Source of the DNA: Lentzea tibetensis
Lineage (GTDB): Bacteria; Actinomycetota; Actinomycetes; Mycobacteriales; Pseudonocardiaceae
Length of the DNA stretch: 62,546 bases
Direction: 5' to 3'
NCBI RefSeq assembly: GCF_007845675.1
Contig: NZ_VOBR01000040.1
Coordinates: forward strand, 1-62,546
Below are positions 51,265 through 59,567 of this stretch, one piece after another (the stretch's first letter is position 1; each line of letters opens with the position of its first letter). Position numbers and translations under genes: made by a program. The notes under the pieces are model-generated. The model saw nothing but the letters and a program-made list of their open reading frames with translations. It searched no databases and was not told where the DNA came from.

Positions 51265-51507
51265 GTGGACGTTGAAGACACCCCGGCCGTGCTGGCGGGA
51301 CAGATCACTGACGAGGATCCCGCGGTGGGTCTGCGGGCGGTGGTCGCGTTGCGGCAGCTGCTGGAGGAGCTCGAACGGTTGCACGTGGACAACGCGCGTG
51401 ACCGGAATTGGTCGTGGCAGGAGATCGCGACGGCGCTGCGGGTCAGTCGCCAGACGGTGCACGAGAAGCACGCCCGCAGACGCAAGACGCAGGGCAAGGA
51501 GGGGTGA
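51265..51507 (+). CDS. Small HTH regulator heading the Clp-N locus
   Basis: 80-aa protein. Helices about 20-45 (AVVALRQLLEELERLHVDNA) are followed by an HTH at about 50-72 (WSWQEIATALRVSRQTVHEK). GTG at 51265 is chosen because operator sites lie directly upstream and the longer frame upstream is unlike protein. Small HTH proteins like this precede ClpC-N-terminal-domain genes in many actinobacteria. It is 1 nt from the next gene and surely co-transcribed. Confidence 0.8.
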   Translation: MDVEDTPAVLAGQITDEDPAVGLRAVVALRQLLEELERLHVDNARDRNWSWQEIATALRVSRQTVHEKHARRRKTQGKEG

Positions 51508-51508
51508 G

Positions 51509-51769
51509 GTGTTCAAGCGCAAGGCGAAGAAGACCGAACTGTTCGAGAGGCTCACCGATCCGGCGAGGCATGCCATCTCCTCGGCGCAGGACGAGGCGAT
51601 CGCGCTCGGACACCGTTGGATCGGCACCGAGCACCTCCTGCTCGGCTTGATCAACGTTCGGGACGGCATGGCCGGCGCGGTGCTCGACGAGTGGGGCGTG
51701 AAGGTGGCCGCGGCCCGCGAACAGAAGTCCGCCGGCGCGCGGACGAGTCCTTCGGGCCGGGCCGGGTGA
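51509..51769 (+). CDS. Clp N-terminal-domain protein, first repeat (frameshift-split)
   Basis: 86-aa product holding one Clp-N repeat (FERLTDPARHAISSAQDEAI, then IGTEHLLLGLI) after a basic start. GTG with GGAGGGG upstream. The domain normally occurs twice in tandem and binds adaptors or substrates for Clp AAA+ proteins. Here the frame changes after AAREQ; the natural continuation (VRRRADESFGPG) lies in the other frame and leads into the next ORF, and this frame ends with an unrelated SAGARTSPSGRAG. Confidence 0.8.
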   Translation: MFKRKAKKTELFERLTDPARHAISSAQDEAIALGHRWIGTEHLLLGLINVRDGMAGAVLDEWGVKVAAAREQKSAGARTSPSGRAG

Positions 51770-51978
51770 TGGTCCCGCGCTTGCCCTTCACCCCGAGGGT
51801 CAAGGAGGTTCTCGAGCGGGGTCTGCGCGAGTCGGTGTCCCGAAAGCACAGTTGTGTTGGTACGGAGAATCTTCTGCTGGGACTGCTGGCCGGGGGCGAG
51901 GGCACGGCGAACCGGGTGCTGGCCACCCTGTCGGTCACCGGCCTGCGGCAGGCGCTGCTCGAGCGGATGGCGTCCTAA
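51769..51978 (+). CDS. Clp N-terminal-domain protein, second repeat (frameshift-split)
   Basis: 69-aa product holding the second Clp-N repeat (LPFTPRVKEVLERGLRESVS, then VGTENLLLGLLAGGEG). Its ATG shares one base with the preceding stop (TGATG), so re-initiation could keep both halves expressed. A -1 shift in 51726-51767 would fuse the ORFs into a normal ~155-aa double Clp-N protein. No AAA+ domain follows in either frame. Confidence 0.75.
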   Translation: MVPRLPFTPRVKEVLERGLRESVSRKHSCVGTENLLLGLLAGGEGTANRVLATLSVTGLRQALLERMAS

Positions 51979-51997
51979 CGGGCCGAGCGGATGAGGC

Positions 51998-52022
51998 GGG
52001 CACGCTCGCAACCAACGTGCCC
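51998..52022. terminator. Weak hairpin between convergent genes
   Basis: GGGCACG and CGTGCCC form a 7-bp stem with an 11-nt loop, 20 nt past the Clp-N stop. Confidence 0.4.
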
Positions 52023-52034
52023 ACCAGTTCCGGA

Positions 52035-55000
52035 TCAGCCGATGGTGTAGGTGTAGGGGAGTGCTTTCAGTTCGTCGCCGGTCTGGGAGAACTCGTTGAA
52101 GTCGTCGAGGTACAGCACGCCGGAGACGACAGTTCCCCTGGGGCCACGTGGTGTGATCGTCACCGCGATGGTGCCGGTCTCACCGGGATCGAGTACCAGC
52201 GGTGTGAACTTCGGCGGGTCCGGCCGGACCGCCGCCAGCCACACGTTGCCGGTGGACGACGTCACCGCGTCGTCGAACAGCTGGGTGCGCGCCACGGCCC
52301 GGAAGTCCGAGGTGGCGGGTGGGGCGCCGCCCGGCGGGAACGGCCCGATCAGGCTGGTCGCTGCCGACCACGGTCCCGGCTGCACCTCGACGGCCGTCAC
52401 CGTTGCGGTGGCGAGGTTCTGGGCGTTCGGCCTCCCGAGGACCTCGGGTTGGCCGGTGATGCTGAACAACCCGACGTGCGCGGGTCTGGTGCTGGCCGCC
52501 GTGGCGGTGAGCCGGGTGGTCAGCGGCGGCACCTGGTAGTCGAGCGCGTCGTCCTGCGGGATCGGCACATCGGTCTCGTCGTCCTCGGTGACCAGCCGCA
52601 GATCGCCGGTGGTGGTTGAGCGGGCGTCGACGAAGAACGGCTGTGGTGCGATACCGGTGTTGCGCACGGTCACCCGCGCGAGCCTGGGCTGACCAGCGGG
52701 CAGCACCGTGCCCGGACTGGTCGGCAGGCCGGTCGCGGACGCCTCGACGAGGTTGAACCGGAGTGTGCCGGTGAAGTTCTGGCTGATCGCCGTGCCGGCC
52801 ACCGGGTTGAAGACCCACACGGTGAACGTCCACCTGCCGGGTGCGGGATCGCGGCGGAACTCCTGCAGTTCGCGGATGAAGATCGGGTTGCCCTCGGGGT
52901 CGATGGCGGTCACGTTGCTCTGCTGGCTGAGCAGTTGGCCGTCCGGGCTCTCCAGGAAGCCGAACACCTGCTGGTTCGGATCGCCGCTCAACTTGACGTT
53001 GATGCCGAAGTCACGCAGTCCCGGCGGCACGTCGAACCGGTAGCGGGTGGCTTGCGCCGGGCCTTCCTCCCTGCCGTTGCCGCCGGTGAGGGTGCCGCTG
53101 AAGGTGCCATTGCCGTCGCTGGTGGTGATCAAGCCGCGCAGCGTCAACGGGACAGCTAGCCGTCGCTGGGCCGAGTCCAGTTGCACCGCGGCGCTGAGGT
53201 CGCCCGCCCGGTCCGGAAGGTCGGCCGTGACGTGGAACGTGCCGCTCTCACCCGGTCGCAGGGTGAGCGCGGTCGGGGTGACCATGCCGATGGTGCCGTA
53301 GGCCGAGGTGCGGAACCCGAAGTCGACGGGGCCGCGGAAGCCGTCGGCGGCCGCGATGGCGTCGAAGATCGCCGTCCACCTGCCCGGTGCGGGGTTGTGC
53401 GCGTCGACGTGATCGAACCCGGTCGGACCCTGTGGCGACGAGTCGCCGACGATCCGGCCGTCGGGGTCGAGCAGGCGCAGCGTGACCGACCGCGGTTCGG
53501 GTGGCGCGAAGGCGATCGACGCGTCCAGGTGTGCGGCGCCGCGCGGCACGGTGAACGTTCTGGTGACGAAGGCACGCCGCACGCCGAACCCGTCGGTCCA
53601 GGTCGGCGTGCCGGGTGCACGCGCGTCCAGCGTCACGGTACCGCGTTCGTCGGAGACGGTGCGGTTGAGCACGCGGTTGCGTGCCGCCACGGTCTGGGTG
53701 TTCGCGCCGAGGTTGGTCACGCGCAGGGGCACGGTGCCCTGGGTGCCCTGCGGGGCGGTGACGGAGAGCTGGGTGCGGTCGACCAGGAGGTTGTCGCCAT
53801 GAGGCTGCGGCGTGCCATGACCGTCCTGAATGGACTGAGCAGCGAGCACGGCGCGCAGCGTGTTGAGCAGGCCCGCGCCCTGCCGGTCGGCCGGGTCGTT
53901 CTGGTCGGTGGCCGTGCTGGTGAGGATTTGCTTGATCAGCGCGGGACCCGGCTTCGCCCCGCGGTGCGTCGCCGCGTACGCCTCGATCACCAGTGCGGCC
54001 GCGGCCGCGGCGAACGGAGCGGACTGGCTGGTGCCACCGAACACCTGGATCGGGGACGGCTCGTCCTCGCGGTCGGTGCAGCCGGCGAACATCTCGACGT
54101 TGGGGGAGCACAACGCCCATCCGGTGTCACCCGGTGCCATGAGGTCGATCACCTCGGCGCGTTCGGTGATGCCGCCGGAGCTGATGGCCGAGACGTTGTC
54201 GCTGACCCAGCCGCCGCGGAAACCGGGCAGGTTGCGCTGCAGCTGCGCGTCGGTGCGCAGACTGGTCGACGCGCCGACACTGATGACCCGCGGGTCGCCA
54301 GCCGGTGCGCCGACCGTGCCGTTGATGCCGGCGTCGCCACTGGCCGCGGCCACTGTGATGCCCGCGGCCACCGCGGCGCGGTTGGCCAGTGCGATGGGGT
54401 CGTTCTGGTTGTCCGGCACCGGGTGGCTGCCCAGCGACTCGTTGATCACGTCGACCCTGGCGACGGTGATCGCGTACTCGATGCCCTGCACGATCTGCGA
54501 CGTCGTGGCGCCCTGGGCCGAGCTCACCTTCAGCGCGACCAGCGACGCACCGGGCGCGATCCCGCGGATGCGGATCGTGCAGCCCTTCGGCAGCGGCGAG
54601 GCCGGATGCGCGAAGTCGGCCAGGTCGTAGGTCTGGCGGCCCTGTGCGGCGACCGCGCCGGCGTCGCCGAACGCCTCGCGGCCGTCGGTGGGGGCGTCGA
54701 CGCCATCGCCGGTGAAGTCCTGGTAGTCCACCACGACCCGGCTGCCGTCCGGCCGCACGAGATCGGGGTTGTCGATGTCCAGGCCGTCGGCCAGGAACGC
54801 GACCTTGACGCCCTTGCCGGTAGCGAGGTTCTGCGCCTGCGGGACCGTGCGGTCCTCGAACGCGGTGTGCGTGAGCTGCAGCGCCTCCGGCTCCAGCAAC
54901 GGCCGGGCCGGATTGGCGGGACACACCCGCTGGTCCGGAGCCGCGGCGCCACGGGTGCGCGGCTCGACTGTTCCGGGCCGGGTGATCACGCGGTCCGGCA

Positions 55001-55349
55001 CCACGGCCAACACCCGTGGATCAGCGGCCAGCCGCTCCTGTGCCACCGGTGTCATCGACGCGGCGAAACCGTTGACCACACTGAATTTCTGGAGGTTCTG
55101 CGCGCCCGCCCGGCGAGCGATCTCCAGCACCGGCTGCTGATCGGCCTCGAGCAACGCCTTGCGCCGGGGAGCACCTGAGGGTGTCGCCGGAACCTCGTCG
55201 TGCTGGTCGCGCATCACCACGATCACCGACTGCGCGGACCCGTCGGATTCGTCGATCCCGCTGGCCGCCAACGCCGACGGCGGTGCGGCCAGTGAAGTGA
55301 TCAAGAGAGTAGCGGCTGCGAGTCTGACACCGAACTGTCTCACGCTCAT
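52035..55349 (-). CDS. Large secreted S8-like peptidase lacking the canonical His motif
   Basis: 1104-aa exported protein. A signal peptide ends near ALAAS (about 26-29). An I9-like propeptide (VIVVMRDQHDEVPATP, then FSVVNGFAASMTPVAQERLA) is followed by an S8-like domain. Asp188 is in FLADGLDIDNPD and Ser441 in GGTSQSAP, but no HGT-x-VA block is seen: the region reads YDLADFAHPASPLPKG. The oxyanion Asn is replaced by Asp (AAASGDAG), as in sedolisins. About 600 residues of PPC-like and beta-sandwich modules follow. It may use other residues or be inactive. Starts at 55349 and 55361 are both possible. Confidence 0.85.
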   Translation of the reverse strand: MSVRQFGVRLAAATLLITSLAAPPSALAASGIDESDGSAQSVIVVMRDQHDEVPATPSGAPRRKALLEADQQPVLEIARRAGAQNLQKFSVVNGFAASMTPVAQERLAADPRVLAVVPDRVITRPGTVEPRTRGAAAPDQRVCPANPARPLLEPEALQLTHTAFEDRTVPQAQNLATGKGVKVAFLADGLDIDNPDLVRPDGSRVVVDYQDFTGDGVDAPTDGREAFGDAGAVAAQGRQTYDLADFAHPASPLPKGCTIRIRGIAPGASLVALKVSSAQGATTSQIVQGIEYAITVARVDVINESLGSHPVPDNQNDPIALANRAAVAAGITVAAASGDAGINGTVGAPAGDPRVISVGASTSLRTDAQLQRNLPGFRGGWVSDNVSAISSGGITERAEVIDLMAPGDTGWALCSPNVEMFAGCTDREDEPSPIQVFGGTSQSAPFAAAAAALVIEAYAATHRGAKPGPALIKQILTSTATDQNDPADRQGAGLLNTLRAVLAAQSIQDGHGTPQPHGDNLLVDRTQLSVTAPQGTQGTVPLRVTNLGANTQTVAARNRVLNRTVSDERGTVTLDARAPGTPTWTDGFGVRRAFVTRTFTVPRGAAHLDASIAFAPPEPRSVTLRLLDPDGRIVGDSSPQGPTGFDHVDAHNPAPGRWTAIFDAIAAADGFRGPVDFGFRTSAYGTIGMVTPTALTLRPGESGTFHVTADLPDRAGDLSAAVQLDSAQRRLAVPLTLRGLITTSDGNGTFSGTLTGGNGREEGPAQATRYRFDVPPGLRDFGINVKLSGDPNQQVFGFLESPDGQLLSQQSNVTAIDPEGNPIFIRELQEFRRDPAPGRWTFTVWVFNPVAGTAISQNFTGTLRFNLVEASATGLPTSPGTVLPAGQPRLARVTVRNTGIAPQPFFVDARSTTTGDLRLVTEDDETDVPIPQDDALDYQVPPLTTRLTATAASTRPAHVGLFSITGQPEVLGRPNAQNLATATVTAVEVQPGPWSAATSLIGPFPPGGAPPATSDFRAVARTQLFDDAVTSSTGNVWLAAVRPDPPKFTPLVLDPGETGTIAVTITPRGPRGTVVSGVLYLDDFNEFSQTGDELKALPYTYTIG

Positions 55350-55502
55350 CCCGCCCCACATGGAATCTCGGCCTGTGTCAGGTAGCTGTGCGGGGGAACC
55401 CAGCGCGGCGGTGCCTTCGAACGTACTCGCCCTGTCCATCAACCTCGCCCGACCAATTCAGGACGACAGGGAACGCGCATGGTCTGCCTCAACTGGGGGC
55501 AG
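55350..55502 (-). other. 153-bp spacer between subtilase-like and MocR genes
   Basis: It holds the promoter of the S8-like gene. No clear -35/-10 pair or strong hairpin is seen. Confidence 0.4.
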
Positions 55503-56954
55503 CTAAGGCGTCTGGAGCGTCTGTCGGACGGCTTTGGCGAGTGTGCGGATGCCGCGGCGGATCTGGAGCTCGCTGACGTTGCCGAAGCCGAGTACGAGAG
55601 CGGGCGGGCGCGGCTCGGTTTCCGCACCTGCGGGCGCGAACCGGTAGTGGGCGAGTCCGTTGACTCGGACGCCCATGGTCGCCGCGGTCGCCACGACGGC
55701 GCTCTCGGATGTCCCGTCGGGGAGGCGCAGCAGCGCGTGGCAGCCGGCCGCCAGCCCGTGCAACCGGCCCGCCCCGAAGGCGAGCTCGGCCTCGGCCGCC
55801 AGCACGTCCCGGCGTGCGCGGTAGATCTCCCGCACGCGCCGCAAGTGGCGATCGAACCGGCCCGACTCCATGAGCAACGCCAGTGCTTCCTGGTCCAGCC
55901 CTGGGGCGCCGCGACTGCTGAGCCGTTTCTCCTCGATGATCCCCGCCACGAAGCGCGGTGGTGCGAGCACCCAACCCAGCCGGATCGCGGGTGCGAGCGT
56001 CTTGCTGACCGATCCCAGAGCGATCACGCGGGCAGGATCGAGGCCCTGCAGCGACCCGACCGGCTGACGGTCGTATCGGAATTCGGCGTCGTAGTCGTCC
56101 TCGAGGATCACCCCGTCGACCTCGTCCGCCCAGGCAACCAGGTCGCGTCGCCGCGACGGGCCGAGCGCGACACCGGTGGGACATTGGTGGGCCGGTGTCA
56201 ACAACACCGCCCGTGCCCTGGTTTCGCGCAGGCGGTCCACGTCGAGGCCGTGGTCGTCAACGGGGACCGGCACGGGGTCCAGGCCGGCGCGGCGGGCGAT
56301 GACGTCGTGCTCGCGGGGTCCGGGATCCTCCAGCGCGATGCGCTGGAGGCCGTGCTGTGCCAGCGTCGCGAGGGCGAAAGCCAGTCCCTGCCGGAAACCC
56401 GAAACGACGACGGCGTCCTCGGCGACCGCGCAGCCCGACCGAACGCGACGGTGGTAGGCGGTGACAACCTCTCGCAGGCGCCGCCAACCGGCCGGGTCCT
56501 CGTCGCCCAACTCGGCGGTCGGCAGGGTCCGCGTCGCCTCCGACACCGCCCAACTCCAGTCGCTCAACGGCACCGAGCCGAGATCGGGGATGCCGTACTC
56601 GAAGTCGGCCTCGACCGGTCGGGACGGCGAGGCCGAGTACGAGGGCGCAGCGACGCCGGTCGCCTGCCGGACCGGCCCACCAACCGGCAGGGTCGCCACC
56701 CGTGTCCCGGAGCCGACCGCGGACTCGACGTACCCCTCGGCCAGCAGCTGCTCGTAGACGTCGACGACCGTGCCGCGGGAGACGCCGAGCCGCTCGGCCA
56801 GGCGTCGAGTCGACGGCAAGCGCTCCCCGGCGCCGAGCCGTTGATCGCGGATCGCCGCCCGCAACTGGTCCTGGATCTGAATCCCGAGCGGACCAGCGCC
56901 GCGGTCCAGCGTCACCAGGAGGTCGGGGCCACCGCGCGCCCATTCCACCGTCAT
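55503..56954 (-). CDS. MocR/PdxR-type GntR regulator with aminotransferase-like domain
   Basis: 483-aa regulator. A GntR winged helix at about 10-75 (LPSTRRLAERLGVSRGTVVD) is joined to a fold-type I aminotransferase domain with the PLP-binding Lys in LGSVSKTLAPAIRLGW and the cofactor Asp region LEDDYDAEFRY. MocR proteins sense PLP and amino-compound ligands. It is divergent from an EamA transporter across 83 bp carrying GGACC half-sites, so it most likely controls that transporter and itself. The ATG of MTVEW is used. Confidence 0.93.
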   Translation of the reverse strand: MTVEWARGGPDLLVTLDRGAGPLGIQIQDQLRAAIRDQRLGAGERLPSTRRLAERLGVSRGTVVDVYEQLLAEGYVESAVGSGTRVATLPVGGPVRQATGVAAPSYSASPSRPVEADFEYGIPDLGSVPLSDWSWAVSEATRTLPTAELGDEDPAGWRRLREVVTAYHRRVRSGCAVAEDAVVVSGFRQGLAFALATLAQHGLQRIALEDPGPREHDVIARRAGLDPVPVPVDDHGLDVDRLRETRARAVLLTPAHQCPTGVALGPSRRRDLVAWADEVDGVILEDDYDAEFRYDRQPVGSLQGLDPARVIALGSVSKTLAPAIRLGWVLAPPRFVAGIIEEKRLSSRGAPGLDQEALALLMESGRFDRHLRRVREIYRARRDVLAAEAELAFGAGRLHGLAAGCHALLRLPDGTSESAVVATAATMGVRVNGLAHYRFAPAGAETEPRPPALVLGFGNVSELQIRRGIRTLAKAVRQTLQTP

Positions 56955-56970
56955 GCCATCAGTACACCAA

Positions 56971-57014
56971 ATGGTCCGCTCCACAGGTCCGCGAGTGGAC
57001 CTTCAGACTGGACC
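56971..57014. promoter_or_regulatory. MocR operator cluster of GGACC half-sites
   Basis: Two half-sites on one strand (ATGGTCC 56971-56977; AGGTCC 56985-56990) and two on the other (AGTGGACC 56994-57001; ACTGGACC 57007-57014, 13 bp apart) lie between the divergent genes. AGGTCC-N6-GGACCT is a perfect inverted repeat. Confidence 0.55.
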
Positions 57015-57037
57015 GCATCAGCCCCAGGCTCGATGCC

Positions 57038-57889
57038 GTGAACATCGGAATCCTGCTGGCGCTCTCGTCGGCTTTCGCGTACGGCGCAGCGGACTTCATC
57101 GGCGGTGTCGGCTCGCGTCGGTACTCCTCGTGGCAGGTCGTTCTGGTCGGGCAGGCCACTGGCGCGCTCGTCATGCTCGTGGCCGGGCTGATGCTGCCGG
57201 GTAGCCCGGCCACATCGGACTTCAGCTGGGCACTCTTGGCGGGAGTCGGCTCGGCGACCGGCAGCATCTTCCTGTTCCGCGGGCTCGCCCGCGGGCGGAT
57301 GGGTCTCGTGGCGCCGATCTCGGCGGTCGGGGCCGCGGTCCTGCCCGTGCTGGTAGGTGTGGTCCTCGGTGAGCGTCCTGGTTGGCTGGTGTGGGTCGGC
57401 GTGCTCGCCGCACTTCCGGGGATCTGGTTGGTCTCGCGCGAGACCACGTCGGATCGCCCGGCGCGGGCGCGGGGAGCGCTCGTCGACGGTGCCATCGCGG
57501 GCGTCGGCTTCGGGGTCCTCTTCATCGCACTCGCCCAGATCTCGGCTGACGCCGGCCTGCTGCCGCTCGCCGCCAACCAACTGATCGGCGCGATCCTGAC
57601 CATCGTTGCCGCCACGAGCCTCGGACAGCCTTGGCGGCCCCGCCGCGGTGTGGGCGCAGGCGTCGTCGGCTGGGGCAGTGCCTCCGGCGTGCTCGGCGCC
57701 TCGGGCACCCTCGCGTTCGTGGTCGCTACCGGAGCGACGAGTCTCGGCATCGCCGGAGTCCTCGCCTCGCTCTACCCGGTCGTTACCGTGCTGCTCGCGG
57801 CCGGCGTGCTCGGAGAGCGGATCAGCGCCAGGCAGCGAACGGGCATCGGTATCTGCACCCTTGCCGTTGCCACCTTGGCTCTCGGCTGA
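57038..57889 (+). CDS. EamA (DMT superfamily) transporter
   Basis: 283-aa transporter with ten predicted helices in two EamA repeats, each with the E-[RK] signature after helix four: LVGVVLGERPGWLVWVGVLA and LLAAGVLGERISARQRTGIG. GTG at 57038 begins the first helix (NIGILLALSSAFAYGAADF). Its divergent MocR neighbour suggests export or uptake of an amine, amino acid or pyridoxal-related compound. Confidence 0.92.
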   Translation: MNIGILLALSSAFAYGAADFIGGVGSRRYSSWQVVLVGQATGALVMLVAGLMLPGSPATSDFSWALLAGVGSATGSIFLFRGLARGRMGLVAPISAVGAAVLPVLVGVVLGERPGWLVWVGVLAALPGIWLVSRETTSDRPARARGALVDGAIAGVGFGVLFIALAQISADAGLLPLAANQLIGAILTIVAATSLGQPWRPRRGVGAGVVGWGSASGVLGASGTLAFVVATGATSLGIAGVLASLYPVVTVLLAAGVLGERISARQRTGIGICTLAVATLALG

Positions 57890-57946
57890 GCCAGGACACC
57901 ACTCACGTCTCGGACGGCGGTTGCGAACTACAAGCGGAGGAATCCC

Positions 57947-58783
57947 ATGCTGATTCAGGTTGCTGAGGGTGTGCTGATCCACCAGAGCGAGTTGATCCAG
58001 AACAACACGGTTGTCGTGCAGGGCCGGGCCGGCGTGTTGCTCATCGACCCCGGGACAACGCGCTCAGAAATGGCCTGTCTGGCGAACGACCTGTCCGAGT
58101 TGGGCCAGCCCGTTGTGGCAGGCTTCTCGACGCATCCTGATTGGGATCACGTGCTCTGGCACGCCGAACTCGGCGAAGCACCTCGTTACGGTACGGCCCG
58201 CTGTGCGGCCGAAATGCGAGATCTGCTGTCAACCACGGGCTGGAGGGCCCGCGTCGCCGAGGGGTTGCCGCCGGAGATCGCCGAGGAGGTACCGCTGGAC
58301 CTGTTCGGCCTCATCACCGGTCTGCCTGCCGGAACTGCGTGGATCCCTTGGGATGGCCCTCAAATCCGGATTGTTGAGCATCCGGCTCATGCCCAGGGCC
58401 ATGCGGCGCTGTTGATCGAGGAACGCGGCGTTCTCGTCGCTGGCGACATGCTTTCCGATGTCTTGATTCCGATGCTCGACGACTTGAACAGCACCAATGA
58501 CCCGATCGAGGACTATCTCGTCGGGCTGCGACTGCTCGAAGACGTGACGGACGACGTCGATGTCATCATCCCGGGTCACGGATCCGTCGGCAGAGCTGAT
58601 CAGGTAGGCGCAAGGATCGAACAGGACCGCGCGTACGTACTTGCCCTGCGTGACGGGGATGTTCCCGACGACCCGCGGATCGGCTCATCGGCCAAACCTG
58701 GCTGGGAATGGGTGAGCGACATACACGCAGGGCAACGCCAGCGATTCGCCCAGAGAAGCGAGCGCGACGGGACGCCCGGCTAG
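57947..58783 (+). CDS. MBL-fold metallo-hydrolase
   Basis: 278-aa hydrolase of the metallo-beta-lactamase fold. The zinc motif is HPDWDH (69-74), the third His is in HAQGHAAL, the bridging Asp in VAGDMLSD and the last His in IIPGHGSVG. GGAGG lies 6-7 nt before the ATG. It follows the EamA gene by 57 nt and could be co-transcribed. Base composition is slightly less G/C-biased at third positions than its neighbours. The substrate is unknown. Confidence 0.9.
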   Translation: MLIQVAEGVLIHQSELIQNNTVVVQGRAGVLLIDPGTTRSEMACLANDLSELGQPVVAGFSTHPDWDHVLWHAELGEAPRYGTARCAAEMRDLLSTTGWRARVAEGLPPEIAEEVPLDLFGLITGLPAGTAWIPWDGPQIRIVEHPAHAQGHAALLIEERGVLVAGDMLSDVLIPMLDDLNSTNDPIEDYLVGLRLLEDVTDDVDVIIPGHGSVGRADQVGARIEQDRAYVLALRDGDVPDDPRIGSSAKPGWEWVSDIHAGQRQRFAQRSERDGTPG

Positions 58784-58813
58784 CGATCCCTTGTGGCGTG
58801 ATGCGGTCGAGCC

Positions 58814-58842
58814 GGCCGTCGGTCGCGACCGACGCGACGGCC
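58814..58842. terminator. Palindromic hairpin between convergent MBL and HPr genes
   Basis: CGTCGGTCG-CGACCGACG at 58817-58834 is an 18-bp perfect palindrome embedded in a larger GGCCGTCG...CGACGGCC pairing. It is likely a shared terminator for the convergent genes. Confidence 0.5.
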
Positions 58843-58866
58843 TGGCTGCCGCGGACGCGTGAACGG

Positions 58867-59133
58867 CTATTCCGCGGTGGTGAGGATTTCGGCCAGGGTG
58901 TCCACTGCGGCTTGGGCGTCGGGTCCGTCTGCGGTGATGGTGACGGTGGTGCCCGCGGTGGCGCCGAGGCTCATCAGTGCGAGCACGCCTGTGGGGTTGA
59001 CGGTTCGGCCGTTGTGTCCGATGTGGATGGTCGCCGTGAAGCGCGCGGCGCTCTGGGCGAGTTTGCCCGCCGGCCGGGCGTGCAGGTGCGCGGGCAGCAC
59101 CACGGAGGCCTGGGCGCTAGAACTTGGGGACAT
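58867..59133 (-). CDS. HPr-family phosphocarrier protein (dihydroxyacetone-kinase associated)
   Basis: 88-aa HPr. The active-site His lies in the canonical HARPA (HLHARPAGKLAQSAARF), and VNPTGVLALMSLGA matches the second conserved segment, though the regulatory-Ser region is altered. It accepts phosphate from enzyme I and should pass it to DhaM, whose gene it overlaps by 17 nt. Enzyme I is not in the window. Confidence 0.92.
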   Translation of the reverse strand: MSPSSSAQASVVLPAHLHARPAGKLAQSAARFTATIHIGHNGRTVNPTGVLALMSLGATAGTTVTITADGPDAQAAVDTLAEILTTAE

Positions 59134-59509
59134 CACGGGCCTCCTTGGCAGCGGTGACGATGGCCTGCAGGTCTCCGCCCGAGGCGGCGGTGACCGCGGC
59201 GGCGACGGCTCCTTCGACGAAGGGTGCGTCGACGAGCGCGACGTCGGGGCGGGGGTGGTCGTCCAGGACCGTGCGGGTGGTGAGCACCGCGCTGCCCAGG
59301 TCGGGGAGTACGACCACCCCGTTGCCGTGGTCGGCCTGCGCGATGGCGTTGGCGATGACGTCGTAGCTGGTGCCGATGCCACCGTCGGTGGTTCCGCCCG
59401 CGGCGACCACCGGTACCTCGCCGGAGCCGATCTGGGCCAGCAACTCGCCGAGTCCGGCGGCGAGTCCGCGGCTGTGCGAGACGAGTACGATCCCGACTGG
59501 TCGATTCAT
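59117..59509 (-). CDS. dhaM: PTS-dependent dihydroxyacetone kinase phosphotransferase subunit DhaM
   Basis: 130-aa mannose-type EIIA domain. The phospho-accepting His is in VLVSHSRGLAAG near the N-terminus, and GGIGTSYDVI, VVVLPDLGSA and LVDAPFVEGA match DhaM. It rephosphorylates ADP bound to DhaL. It has only the EIIA domain; the HPr domain fused in E. coli DhaM is a separate, overlapping downstream gene. It is divergent from the IclR gene across 58 bp that hold the 26-bp operator. Confidence 0.95.
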   Translation of the reverse strand: MNRPVGIVLVSHSRGLAAGLGELLAQIGSGEVPVVAAGGTTDGGIGTSYDVIANAIAQADHGNGVVVLPDLGSAVLTTRTVLDDHPRPDVALVDAPFVEGAVAAAVTAASGGDLQAIVTAAKEARDVPKF

Positions 59510-59529
59510 GAACGCAGATGTTAGATATC

Positions 59530-59555
59530 GGAACGCAGTTCAGCAATACCGAACA
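59530..59555. promoter_or_regulatory. IclR-type operator, copy 1 (dhaM/iclR intergenic)
   Basis: A 26-bp element beginning GGAACGCAGTTCAG and ending CCGAACA matches copy 2 at 60393-60418 in 21 of 26 positions. It lies between the divergent dhaM and regulator genes, so one bound repressor could control both. Confidence 0.7.
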
Positions 59556-59567
59556 GGGGGGTGGCCG

